From Oscillospiraceae bacterium (lineage in GTDB: Bacteria; Bacillota; Clostridia; Oscillospirales; Acutalibacteraceae), in assembly GCA_031270785.1 (NCBI GenBank), contig JAISWM010000102.1:1-34750 (forward strand): a stretch of DNA of 34,750 bases, read 5' to 3'. Below are positions 8,069 through 17,540 of the stretch, in pieces. The translations under genes were made by a program, and so were the position numbers. Position 1 is the first letter of the stretch. Every line of letters begins with the position of its first letter. The notes beneath the pieces were generated by a model, which had not been told where the DNA came from, made no database searches, and saw only the letters and a list, made by a program, of their open reading frames with translations.

Positions 8069-10306
8069 ATGAAAAGATTGTTTGCGATAATTGGATTTAC
8101 ATATTTAATTACGCTTACAATCTTTACTTTTGCTCCGGCTGATTGGTATTGGGTATTTTTGTCGTTTTTTGTTGTTTTTGAAATTTTTTCTTTGATTTTT
8201 AAAAATGCAAGAAAAGATAAAGTTTTACCGACCATATTTTTGTCATGCATTGTCGCGTCTTGCGGATACTTGATAAATTATTATAATTTTATAGTTCCGA
8301 CTCAAACTTTATATGATAAAGACCTAACCGTTACCGGAAAAATTTGTGAACTGCCTTACAAACAAGATGATAAATTTTATTATATTTTAAATGTAGAAAA
8401 TATTAAAGAGGCGCCTGATAGCAAAAATTTTAAAATGGCTATTTCAAGTTATGAAGCTTTACCTTCAGACATTTATGACAACGTAACAGTCAGTATTCAC
8501 ACATATTCTTACAATAATTTTGAGTCAAATACGTTTAAACAATATAATTTTTCAAAAAAAATATATTTGAGCGGATATTTATTAGAATATACAGATTCTC
8601 CGGTTATAATAAATGATTCTGATCATTCATCACTTTACTATTATTCTTTAAATATTCGAAGAAACATTATGTCACTTTACAGAAGAATGTTTTCAGGAGA
8701 GTATTCCTCAGTAGTAAACGGAATAATATTTGGTGATAGACATAATATGCCCGACAGGATAAAGAATAACTTTCTTTCTTCCGGGGTATATCATATTTTA
8801 GCTGTATCAGGCGTACATGTTACTATAATTTCTCAAATGATTTTGTCTATTTTATTAAGGTTTAGAATAAATAAGCGATTGTCTGCTATATTATCAGCAG
8901 CAGGCGTTTTTTTATTTATGTCTGTCAGCTGTTTTACGCCGTCAGTTGTGAGGGCCGGAATAATGTCCATAATATACCTGATTGGGCTGGCTATACATAG
9001 GCAAAGCGATTCATTAAACTCTTTGGGAATATCAATATTAATTATTTCTTTTATTAATCCCAATATAGGTGGGAGCATAAGTTTATGGCTTTCTTTTTTG
9101 TCTACACTCGGAATAATCGTTCTTCACCCCAAGGTGCTTTTTTACTTGCAAAAGAGTTTTAAAACAGAAAATAAAGTGATTAAATATATTTTAGAATCCG
9201 TTTCTTTAACCGTTTCGGTTATTTTATTTACCCTTCCCCTGTGTGCAGTGGTGTTTAAAAAAATATATTTAAGCGCATTTATATCCAATATGCTTATTTT
9301 GCCGTTTATACCGCTATTAATATTTAATTCATTTATTTGTGTGATTTTATATGTTTTATTTCCTATTCCAATTTGGAAGTTATCGGGCATTGTTAATTTA
9401 TGTATAATCAAATATATGGATTGTATTTGCGGTTTTCTTGCAAAAATTTCCTTTTTAAGAATTTTTTTAGGGTACCATTTTATAGAATTATTTTTATTAA
9501 TCAGCATATTAGTTTTGGGAATTACTTTTATATCAGATAAATTTCGCAAATACGTAAAAATAGTTTTACTGTCGATATCAAATATTTTAGTAATTCTTTG
9601 TTTATGCAGCAGATTTTTTGAAGCAGACGATGTTGTAGTATCGGTTTTGGATTCTTCGGATAATTTCAGCGCTGTGCTGTCTAAGAATAGGAAAAATATA
9701 GTAATATATTGCTGCGGAGATTATCCAAAATATAAAGATATATCTGATTATCTTTATAATATAAACTCTTATAAACTGGATTTTTTCATACTTCCCGGTT
9801 TTGATTCTGAACACTTTAAAACCGTAAATAAAGTAATGGATGAATATGGCGCAAAGTATATGATAGTTCCCGATAAGTATGAGTTTGATGAGGAAGCTCG
9901 GATGGTAAATAGTTTTAAGTGCCAAAAATATTTATTTGATAAAAGTTTTAGATTTAGCGTGTATAATGACATTAATGTGTTTGTTTTTAAAGTGGAAAAC
10001 AAGCCTTGGCTTTATATGGAAGTGTATGACAAAAAGATATTGTGTTGCTTAGAGGGAGGCGATATTTTAAAAATACCCGAGAAATTCAGAAATGCAAGTA
10101 TATTAATTTCCAGTGGCCTTCCGAACAATTTCAGCGATATAAAAGGAATAAAAGATATCATATTTTGCAGTAATAAAAAAGCATACAGTACTTTAAAAAA
10201 TAAAATTAATTATCATAATATAAATAATTTTTATGCGGGCACAAGCGGAAATGTAAAATTAAGGTTTAAAAAAACAGGGATGTATAAAATAGCGGAGGGA
10301 AATTAA
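8069..10306 (+). CDS. comEC: ComEC/Rec2-family competence DNA channel
   Basis: FGDRHNMPDRIKNNFLSSGVYHILAVSGVHVTIIS typical ComEC motif, multiple TM, C-terminal metallo-beta-lactamase-like part; followed by holA. Confidence 0.88.
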   Translation: MKRLFAIIGFTYLITLTIFTFAPADWYWVFLSFFVVFEIFSLIFKNARKDKVLPTIFLSCIVASCGYLINYYNFIVPTQTLYDKDLTVTGKICELPYKQDDKFYYILNVENIKEAPDSKNFKMAISSYEALPSDIYDNVTVSIHTYSYNNFESNTFKQYNFSKKIYLSGYLLEYTDSPVIINDSDHSSLYYYSLNIRRNIMSLYRRMFSGEYSSVVNGIIFGDRHNMPDRIKNNFLSSGVYHILAVSGVHVTIISQMILSILLRFRINKRLSAILSAAGVFLFMSVSCFTPSVVRAGIMSIIYLIGLAIHRQSDSLNSLGISILIISFINPNIGGSISLWLSFLSTLGIIVLHPKVLFYLQKSFKTENKVIKYILESVSLTVSVILFTLPLCAVVFKKIYLSAFISNMLILPFIPLLIFNSFICVILYVLFPIPIWKLSGIVNLCIIKYMDCICGFLAKISFLRIFLGYHFIELFLLISILVLGITFISDKFRKYVKIVLLSISNILVILCLCSRFFEADDVVVSVLDSSDNFSAVLSKNRKNIVIYCCGDYPKYKDISDYLYNINSYKLDFFILPGFDSEHFKTVNKVMDEYGAKYMIVPDKYEFDEEARMVNSFKCQKYLFDKSFRFSVYNDINVFVFKVENKPWLYMEVYDKKILCCLEGGDILKIPEKFRNASILISSGLPNNFSDIKGIKDIIFCSNKKAYSTLKNKINYHNINNFYAGTSGNVKLRFKKTGMYKIAEGN

Positions 10307-11352
10307 TGCCAAGGATAACGTACAAAGATATTAGCAAAAAAAAATTTTTCAGCAACACACAGAGGATATACTTTTTGTATGGAAAAGATAAGTACATAGT
10401 GAAAGAATGCGAGCAAACATTGATATTCAAATTATTAGGAAGTAACAAAAATAATTTTGATTTAATTAAATTAGACGGAGAGAATATTAATTTAGACAAA
10501 CTTATTTTGTCTTTGGATATGTACCCTATTTGCGGAAATTTGAGGTGCATCCTGATAAAAAACATTGATATTGAAGGTTTAAATTCCTCTGATATAAAAA
10601 AAATAAATGATATTATAAAAAACATACCCGAATTTTCGGTAATTATTATCAGCCAGCCTTTTTGTGAAGTAAATGAAAAAAAGTCTTCCAAGTGGAAAAA
10701 GTTTTTGAGTTTAGTTTCAGATGTTGGGGATGTTATAGATTGCTCAATAACCGAAAAAAAAGAAATAGAAGATAAAATTATTAGTTTAGTGAATAAATAC
10801 GGTAAAATTATTAGTAGTGAAAATGCGGATGCGGTGCTCAGCCGCTGTGGGAAAAATTTAGATATTGTTTCTAATGAATTGGGTAAGCTATGCAGTTTTG
10901 AAAGTGAAAAAGAGATAAGCAGGGATTCCATTGAAAAAATTGTATGCGCAAATTTGGAATACAATGTTTTTGAAATATGCAAATTTATTTTATCTAAAAA
11001 TATACAGTCTGCCTATGAGTGTTTGGATAAAATTTTTTTGTTCAAAGAAGAGCCTACGCTCGTACTTTCAATTATATCTAGTACATATGTGGACATGTAC
11101 AGGTTTAAAGTTTGCCGTAATTTTGGGATATCCGAAAGTTTAATGCCCAAATTTTTTGATTATAAGGGAAAAGAATACAAGATTAGATCGGCAAAATATA
11201 ATTGCGGCAACATTCATTTAAATAATATAAGAAAAAGTATAGATATATTATTGAGGGCAGACGAGGAAATAAAAACTAAGAGTATAAGCGCGAGAGTAAT
11301 AATTGATATAGTTATAATAAAACTTATAAATTTGGTAAGTAAAAACGGATAA
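10306..11352 (+). CDS. holA: DNA polymerase III subunit delta
   Basis: YFLYGKDKYIVKECEQTL N-terminus, length and comEC-holA neighbourhood. Confidence 0.8.
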   Translation: MPRITYKDISKKKFFSNTQRIYFLYGKDKYIVKECEQTLIFKLLGSNKNNFDLIKLDGENINLDKLILSLDMYPICGNLRCILIKNIDIEGLNSSDIKKINDIIKNIPEFSVIIISQPFCEVNEKKSSKWKKFLSLVSDVGDVIDCSITEKKEIEDKIISLVNKYGKIISSENADAVLSRCGKNLDIVSNELGKLCSFESEKEISRDSIEKIVCANLEYNVFEICKFILSKNIQSAYECLDKIFLFKEEPTLVLSIISSTYVDMYRFKVCRNFGISESLMPKFFDYKGKEYKIRSAKYNCGNIHLNNIRKSIDILLRADEEIKTKSISARVIIDIVIIKLINLVSKNG

Positions 11353-11383
11353 TTTTTTACTTTATAGCAACTCTACGCAGGAG

Positions 11384-11495
11384 TATAGCTGTTACACTTG
11401 AAAAAAGTAAATTGGTTTTTGGGGTCTCTCCCCCGCCACCAGCGAGGGGAGAGAGTGATAAAAAAATTAGACGTTTTTCAAGCGTAGCAGCTATA
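11384..11495. repeat. A-related palindromic element
   Basis: tatagctgttacacttgaaaaaagtaaa...ctctcccccgccaccagcgaggggagag...gacgtttttcaagcgtagcagctata. Confidence 0.75.
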
Positions 11496-11623
11496 ATTCG
11501 CAGATTTTGAAAAATTTCACAGTAAATATCAAGTGGAATTGCTATAGCGACATTATTGGTTGGCTTGAACATAAGGAACTTGTAATTTAAAATATTCAGT
11601 TAAATTAAAAATTACATTTCAAC

Positions 11624-11652
11624 TTGACAAAATTTGAAAACTGTATTATAAT
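11624..11652 (+). promoter_or_regulatory. Consensus promoter TTGACA-17-TATAAT
   Basis: TTGACA 11624-11629, TATAAT 11647-11652. Confidence 0.75.
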
Positions 11653-11697
11653 TAAAATAGCACGAAATTAAAAAAAGAATTGAAAGGATTGTTAATT

Positions 11698-13104
11698 TTG
11701 AAAAATAAAAAATTAGCGGCAGTGTTGGCAATTATGGTAGCGGCACAAGGATTTATACCTTCGGCGCAAGCGGAACACAGAACAAAAACAGTTATTTCGC
11801 AAAAATCACCTATGTTAAAATTAGATGAAAAAAAGGGGGGGACATCCCTCTGGTGGTTAGGTGGTGCGGGGGCAATGGCTGCTTTAGGATTTGGAATTTA
11901 TAAACTGGTTGATATCTTAAAACCGGAAGTAAAAGAACCGGTAATTTCACCTAAAGAACCTCATATTGGCAGCGGTGAGGAGCAAGAATTGGTAATTCCG
12001 CCCGAAGGCTCTCATATTGACAGCGATGATGACCAAGAACCGGTAATTTCGCCTGAAGACCATCATGACCAAGAACCGGTAATTCCGCCTGAAGACCATC
12101 ATGACAACGAGTTTTGTCCTACCAGAATGCCGAAGGCACAAAAGTGCCCGATAGATCTGGATTGGTTAGCAGAAGAACTGGCGGCGGATCGAAAAGTTGA
12201 TTTTACAGAGAAAGAAGAAGAAATAAACACCTTACTTGAAAAGTTTGAGTTTTATGTTAATAACTGTCCACCTGTGGTGCAATTTGAGATGGGGGGAAGA
12301 GTAGTAATCGGTTCAGATTTCCATTCCCACGGAAGTGGAGCGGCACTTTGGTATGAAGAAGCGAAAAAGGCTTTGGAAGAGGGTGGTTCTGCAGTGTCAC
12401 TGGGAGATATGATAGACCCAAAGGCATTGGGTCAAAATGAAAATAGTGCCGGTGTTGCTGTGTTGATTTTTGGGTTAGCGATAAAATACCCCGGTAAGGT
12501 AATTTGTTTAAGAGGCAATCATGAAATGATTGGAGGACCGGTGGGTTTTACGTTTGGGGAAGAGCAGATGCTGAATAATGAAAAAATGACACAGCAAGAT
12601 ATTCGTCTGAAAGAATGTTTGAAAAAATTGCCAATGGCCGCGATAACACGATCTGACAACGGCCTCGTTTTGTTTGTGCACAGTGCACCGCCAAAACTAG
12701 CGTGCGGAGGAGCGGGTGCATTGTTAGCAGAAAGATTCAGACACCATTCACCGGAAGTTTTTGCAGAATTTTTATGCCCTCCGTTCCAATGTATTGTGTG
12801 GGATCGTCTTCAATCTAAATCCCAGCTCCCCTACCAACCTAGTTTTAGGGAGGAATGGGATTATGACCCTTCGTTATGCCCGCTGAATAGCGACGTTGAT
12901 ACATTAACCGAAGATCAAGTTCGGGAACGACTTGATGAAAGATTTGCCCGTGTTTTTGTTGGGCATGATCATAGAAATTTTGATCAAGACAAAGTATCTA
13001 TGGTGTGTACACTTTCATCGCCGCGCCATAAGCTAATAGCGCAAGTTGCGATTTTTAATAAGGATGGAAATATTCAGAGAATTGACCGCGAATACCACCC
13101 ATAA
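11698..13104 (+). CDS. Exported PPP-like metallophosphoesterase with acidic/His linker repeats
   Basis: TTG start with gaaagg SD; signal peptide MKNKKLAAVLAIMVAAQGFIPSAQA; TM-like WWLGGAGAMAALGFGIYKLV; GDMID, CLRGNHE, VFVGHDH metallophosphatase motifs. Confidence 0.8.
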   Translation: MKNKKLAAVLAIMVAAQGFIPSAQAEHRTKTVISQKSPMLKLDEKKGGTSLWWLGGAGAMAALGFGIYKLVDILKPEVKEPVISPKEPHIGSGEEQELVIPPEGSHIDSDDDQEPVISPEDHHDQEPVIPPEDHHDNEFCPTRMPKAQKCPIDLDWLAEELAADRKVDFTEKEEEINTLLEKFEFYVNNCPPVVQFEMGGRVVIGSDFHSHGSGAALWYEEAKKALEEGGSAVSLGDMIDPKALGQNENSAGVAVLIFGLAIKYPGKVICLRGNHEMIGGPVGFTFGEEQMLNNEKMTQQDIRLKECLKKLPMAAITRSDNGLVLFVHSAPPKLACGGAGALLAERFRHHSPEVFAEFLCPPFQCIVWDRLQSKSQLPYQPSFREEWDYDPSLCPLNSDVDTLTEDQVRERLDERFARVFVGHDHRNFDQDKVSMVCTLSSPRHKLIAQVAIFNKDGNIQRIDREYHP

Positions 13105-13117
13105 CGAGCAATCTTTC

Positions 13118-13200
13118 GGTTATGTATCAAAATAGTTGAAATCCCTTTTTCCCCCCGCCACCAGCGGGGGGAAAAATTCCAATTATTTTGAGGCATGGCC
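13118..13200. repeat. Family B-type element with two identical-type ends
   Basis: ggttatgtatcaaaatagttgaaat...attccaattattttgaggcatggcc; flanks AATCTTTC / AATTTCTC (6/8). Confidence 0.75.
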
Positions 13201-13311
13201 AATTTCTCCGAATAAGATTAAATTGACTTTTTTAAAGATATTTTATATTATTTAACTGAGAAATAGTCTTTATTATATACATATAGTAAAAATCATTTAA
13301 AAACGTGATGC

Positions 13312-13421
13312 TATAGCGGTTTAGTTTAAAAAATATAAATTTTTATAACTTCCCCCCCCGCTGACGGCGAAGAAAAAACACACGCAAGAGTTTGTTTTTT
13401 CAAATGTAACAGCTGCAAATA
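13312..13421. repeat. Family F element, abutting a family D fragment (13282-13315)
   Basis: tatagcggtttagtttaaaaaatataaattttt...gttttttcaaatgtaacagct. Confidence 0.65.
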
Positions 13422-13446
13422 GTTTCAAAAGGATGTTTTAAAGCCA

Positions 13447-15426
13447 GTGGTAAAAAAATTATACAATAATGAAAGTATATCTTCGCTAAAGGGCGCCGAG
13501 AGAGTAAGAAAACGTCCGTCGGTGATATTTGGGTCTGATGGTGTTGAAGGATGCGAGCATGCTATTTTTGAGGTTTTGTCTAATTCTTTGGACGAAGCTC
13601 GAGAAGGATACGGGAAAATAATAATAGTAACCAGATATGAAGATTTATCTATTGAAATTGAAGATTTGGGCAGAGGAATACCTGTTGATTTTAATATTCG
13701 GGAAAATAAGTTTAATTGGGAATTGATTTTTTGTGAACTGTATGCCGGGGGAAAGTATAATAATGATAGTCTGCAAGTATACGAATATTCACTGGGGTTA
13801 AATGGTTTAGGGCTTTGTTCCGCGCAGTACGCGTCTGAATACATGGTAGTTGACATAAAACGCGACGGTTATCGGCACAAGTTAAGATTTGAAAAAGGAG
13901 AAAATATCGGAGGGCTTAAAAAAGAAAAGTACGAAAAGAAAGATACCGGTACGAAAATAAAATGGCGCCCGGATAGAGAAGTTTTTACGGACATAAACGT
14001 GCCTCAGGAGTATTTTTTAGACGTATTAAAACGCCAAGCAATTGTAAATCCGGGAATAAAGATTGTGTTTAGAGATCAAATTAAAGATAAATTTAAAGAA
14101 ACTGAATTTTTATATAAAAACGGAATATCGGATTATATTAATGAGCTTTGCGGTAATGATAATTTAATCCCCATTCAAAATTGGAGTGTGCAAAAAAAGG
14201 TTCGGGATAGGGACGATAAACCGGAATATAAAGTAAAAATAGAAGTTGCTTTAACATTTTCAAATAAAAATTGTGTTGCTGAGTATTACCACAATTCAAG
14301 TTATTTGGAGCATGGCGGAGCACCTGAAAAGGCCGTGAAAAGTGCTTTTGTTTTTCAAATAGACAATTATATAAAACAGCTTGGAAAATACAATAAAAAT
14401 GAAAGTAAAATAAATTTTTCTGATATTGAAGACTGTTTGATAATAGTAATATCATCGTTTTCTAACGTCACTTCTTATGAAAACCAAACCAAAAAAGCCA
14501 TTACAAATAAAGGTATTCAAAACGCAATTTGTGATATGCTCAAGCATAATTTAGAAGTATTTTTAATAGAAAACCCATTAGATGCCGAAAAAATTGTATC
14601 TCAAATTTTAGTTAATAAAAGAAGCAGGGAAGACGCGGAAAAAACCAGGCTTAATATAAAAAATAAGCTTGCAAGCAATATAGACGTAATAAATAGGGTC
14701 GCAAAGTTTGTAGATTGTCGGAGCAGGGATTTAAATATAAGAGAACTTTTTATAGTTGAGGGAGATTCCGCTCTCGGAGCTTGCAAACAAGCAAGAGACC
14801 CTAACTTTCAGGCAATTATTCCTATAAGGGGAAAAATTCTAAATTGCTTGAAAGCGGACTATAATAAGATATTTAAAAGTGATATTATTACGGATCTTAT
14901 TAAAGTTTTAGGGTGCGGAGTAAAAGTAAAGAGCAGTAAAACCGGTAAAGACGTACCGTCGTTTAATATTAATTTACTCAGGTGGAACAAGGTTATCATT
15001 TGCACGGACGCCGATGTGGACGGCTTTCAAATAAGGACTTTAATTCTTACTATGCTTTACCGCCTCACTCCCGATCTTATTGAGGAAGGAAAGGTGTTTA
15101 TAGCTGAGTCGCCGCTTTATGAAATAACTGCAAAAAGTAAAACTTATTTTGCTTACGATGAAAAAGAAAAAGATCAGTTTATAAAAGAGATAGGAAGCCC
15201 CCAATATAATGTGCAGCGATCTAAAGGGTTAGGGGAAAACGAACCCGACATGATGAATTTTACTACGATGAACCCGCAAACCAGAAGACTTATAAAAATA
15301 ACGCCGGACGATGCTGAAAAGACATCCAGAATATTTGATATACTCCTGGGGGAAGATTTACAAGGCCGAAAAGAATATATAATAAAAAACGGGCACCTTT
15401 ATATGGACGATTTAGACATAAATTAG
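13447..15426 (+). CDS. parE: Type IIA DNA topoisomerase B subunit (ParE/GyrB family)
   Basis: GHKL ATPase motifs (EVLSNSLDEA, LGLNGLG), toprim EGDSALGACKQARD, DADVDGFQIRTL; weak SD for GTG start. Confidence 0.8.
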   Translation: MVKKLYNNESISSLKGAERVRKRPSVIFGSDGVEGCEHAIFEVLSNSLDEAREGYGKIIIVTRYEDLSIEIEDLGRGIPVDFNIRENKFNWELIFCELYAGGKYNNDSLQVYEYSLGLNGLGLCSAQYASEYMVVDIKRDGYRHKLRFEKGENIGGLKKEKYEKKDTGTKIKWRPDREVFTDINVPQEYFLDVLKRQAIVNPGIKIVFRDQIKDKFKETEFLYKNGISDYINELCGNDNLIPIQNWSVQKKVRDRDDKPEYKVKIEVALTFSNKNCVAEYYHNSSYLEHGGAPEKAVKSAFVFQIDNYIKQLGKYNKNESKINFSDIEDCLIIVISSFSNVTSYENQTKKAITNKGIQNAICDMLKHNLEVFLIENPLDAEKIVSQILVNKRSREDAEKTRLNIKNKLASNIDVINRVAKFVDCRSRDLNIRELFIVEGDSALGACKQARDPNFQAIIPIRGKILNCLKADYNKIFKSDIITDLIKVLGCGVKVKSSKTGKDVPSFNINLLRWNKVIICTDADVDGFQIRTLILTMLYRLTPDLIEEGKVFIAESPLYEITAKSKTYFAYDEKEKDQFIKEIGSPQYNVQRSKGLGENEPDMMNFTTMNPQTRRLIKITPDDAEKTSRIFDILLGEDLQGRKEYIIKNGHLYMDDLDIN

Positions 15427-15483
15427 ATATAGCTGCTACACTTAAAAAAAGTCTGAATTTCAGCAATCATCTCCTCACTCATC

Positions 15484-15554
15484 GGTTATGTATCCAAATA
15501 GTTGAAATTCCTTCTTTTTCCCCCGCCGCCTGCGGGGGGGGGGATATTATCAAC
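15484..15554. repeat. Family B element, apparently interrupted by family A and lacking its right end
   Basis: ggttatgtatccaaatagttgaaat...gatattatcaacta|tagctgtt; expected B terminus absent after the A element. Confidence 0.6.
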
Positions 15555-15671
15555 TATAGCTGTTGCGCTTTAAAAAAGTCTTCAAAAGTAAATTTATTCG
15601 TGTACTTTCTCCCAGCCGTCGGCTGGGAGAAAGTTATAAAAATCAGATGCTTTTAAAACGAAACAGCTATA
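15555..15671. repeat. Family A element (117 bp)
   Basis: tatagctgttgcgctttaaaaaagtcttcaaaagtaaattt...aaaacgaaacagctata. Confidence 0.85.
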
Positions 15672-15728
15672 GGTACGTCAGCGCATTCTGAATGTTCTTG
15701 CAAAAGTATTTGTTTGGAGGTTATTTTT

Positions 15729-17213
15729 ATGTCTACAATTACTGTTTCAAATTTAACTTTTGCCTACAGCGGCAGTTACGACAATATTTTTGAAAATGTT
15801 TCTTTTACGCTTGATACCAATTGGAAGCTAGGGTTTATCGGCCGAAACGGCAGAGGGAAAACAACTTTTTTGAAGCTTTTGCAAGGCATTTATGATTATA
15901 GTGGTAAAATTTTCGCAAGCGTGAATTTTGATTATTTTCCGTTTAAAATTAGCGATAAAAACAAAAATACAGCCCAAATTGCTTTTGAGATTTATCCAGA
16001 TTACCAGCAGTGGGAACTAGAAAGAGAAATTTCGCTTTTAAATATGGACGAAAAGATTTTAACAAGACCGTTTAAAACTTTGTCTAATGGTGAACAAACT
16101 AAGGTTTTGCTTACAATTTTATTTCTGAAAGACAATAATTTTTTACTTATTGATGAGCCTACAAACCATTTAGACGCTGAATCCCGCGAGGTTGTTTCAA
16201 AATATCTGAAAAGTAAGAAAGGGTTCATTTTAGTTTCGCACGACAGAACATTTTTAGATTCCTGCATTGATCACGTTTTATCAATAAACCGCTCAAATAT
16301 TGAAGTTCAGCAATGTAACTTTTCTTCTTGGTGGCGAAACAAAGAATATCAAGACAATTTCGAGCTTGCCGAAAACGAAAAATTAAAACGTGATATTAAA
16401 AGACTGGAAAAATCAGCAAAGCAAACTGCAAATTGGTCTGATAAAGTTGAAGCTACGAAATTTGGCGGTAAACGCGATTCCGGGCTAAAAGCAGATCGTG
16501 GTTATATTGGTCACAAATCTGCCAAAATGATGAAACGGTCAATCTCTGCTCAGAATCGCAAAGAAAAAGCAGTCGAAGATAAATCTAAACTTTTAAAAAA
16601 CCTCGAAATTGCAAATAATCTCAAATTGAATCCTTTAATTTACCGTAAAAATAAGTTGATTGAAATTTCAAACCTATCGATTTTTTATGCTGAAAATACA
16701 GTCTGCGAAAATATAAATTTCGAAATTGAAAATGGTGATAGGATTCAACTTAAAGGCAGAAATGGCTGTGGAAAATCAAGTATTTTGAAATTGATTTTAG
16801 GTGAAAATATTAAATATTCCGGGGCTTTGAATATCGCAAATGATCTTAAAATTTCCTATGTTTCGCAGGATACTTCCAGTCTTAAGAGTGACCTTACAAG
16901 TTTTGCAAAAAACAATAACATCGATGAAAGCCTGTTTAAAGCGATTCTTAGAAAACTCGATTTTTCAAGAATACAGTTTGAGAAAAATATACAAGATTTT
17001 AGCGGCGGACAAAAGAAAAAAGTTTTGATCGCGAAAAGCTTGTGCGAAATGGCGAATCTTTATATCTGGGACGAACCGCTGAATTTTATTGATGTTTATT
17101 CACGCATCCAGATTGAGGATTTGATTTTGGAATACAAACCAACTATGATTTTTGTTGAGCATGATAAAATGTTTGCTGGAAAGATTGGAAATAAGGTTGT
17201 AAAAATTATTTAA
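15729..17213 (+). CDS. ABC-F family ATPase, Lsa/CplR-like ribosomal protection protein
   Basis: MSTITVSNLTFAYSGSYDNIFENVSFTLDTNWKLGFIGRNGRGKTTFLKLLQG; two ABC domains; ggagg SD at 15716-15720. Confidence 0.85.
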   Translation: MSTITVSNLTFAYSGSYDNIFENVSFTLDTNWKLGFIGRNGRGKTTFLKLLQGIYDYSGKIFASVNFDYFPFKISDKNKNTAQIAFEIYPDYQQWELEREISLLNMDEKILTRPFKTLSNGEQTKVLLTILFLKDNNFLLIDEPTNHLDAESREVVSKYLKSKKGFILVSHDRTFLDSCIDHVLSINRSNIEVQQCNFSSWWRNKEYQDNFELAENEKLKRDIKRLEKSAKQTANWSDKVEATKFGGKRDSGLKADRGYIGHKSAKMMKRSISAQNRKEKAVEDKSKLLKNLEIANNLKLNPLIYRKNKLIEISNLSIFYAENTVCENINFEIENGDRIQLKGRNGCGKSSILKLILGENIKYSGALNIANDLKISYVSQDTSSLKSDLTSFAKNNNIDESLFKAILRKLDFSRIQFEKNIQDFSGGQKKKVLIAKSLCEMANLYIWDEPLNFIDVYSRIQIEDLILEYKPTMIFVEHDKMFAGKIGNKVVKII

Positions 17214-17235
17214 TCCCCCTCCGATAGGCAAATAG

Positions 17236-17331
17236 GGGCATGTTTTAAAATAGTTAAAACTATTTCTTTTTCCTCCCCCGCCAGTGGCGGGGAAAAGAAC
17301 AAAAAATTACTGTTTGAAAAGGTTTTTATAA
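17236..17331. repeat. Chimeric element: B left arm + D right arm
   Basis: gcatgttttaaaatagttaaaac...cccccgccagtggcgggg...attactgtttgaaaaggtttttata. Confidence 0.6.
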
Positions 17332-17403
17332 TACCGTCTTTCCCCGCCGCTCGTGGGGAGAGAGCAGTAAAAAATTAGACATTTTTCAATGGCCGTTCGC
17401 TAT

Positions 17404-17513
17404 ATAATAAGTTCGCTTTTTTCAAGAGTGGCAGCTATAGGGAAATCATTGTTTGAAAAGGTTTTTATAATACCGTATAATAAGTTCGCTTTTTTCAAGA
17501 GTGGCAGCTATAG
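17404..17513. repeat. Tandem copies of a MITE half (ataataagttcgcttttttcaagagtggcagctatag)
   Basis: Near-identical segments at 17404-17441 and 17476-17513, with tgtttgaaaaggtttttataataccgt also duplicated at 17310-17337 and 17449-17476. Confidence 0.75.
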
Positions 17514-17540
17514 ATAAATCATTTTATAAGGAGATATAAA

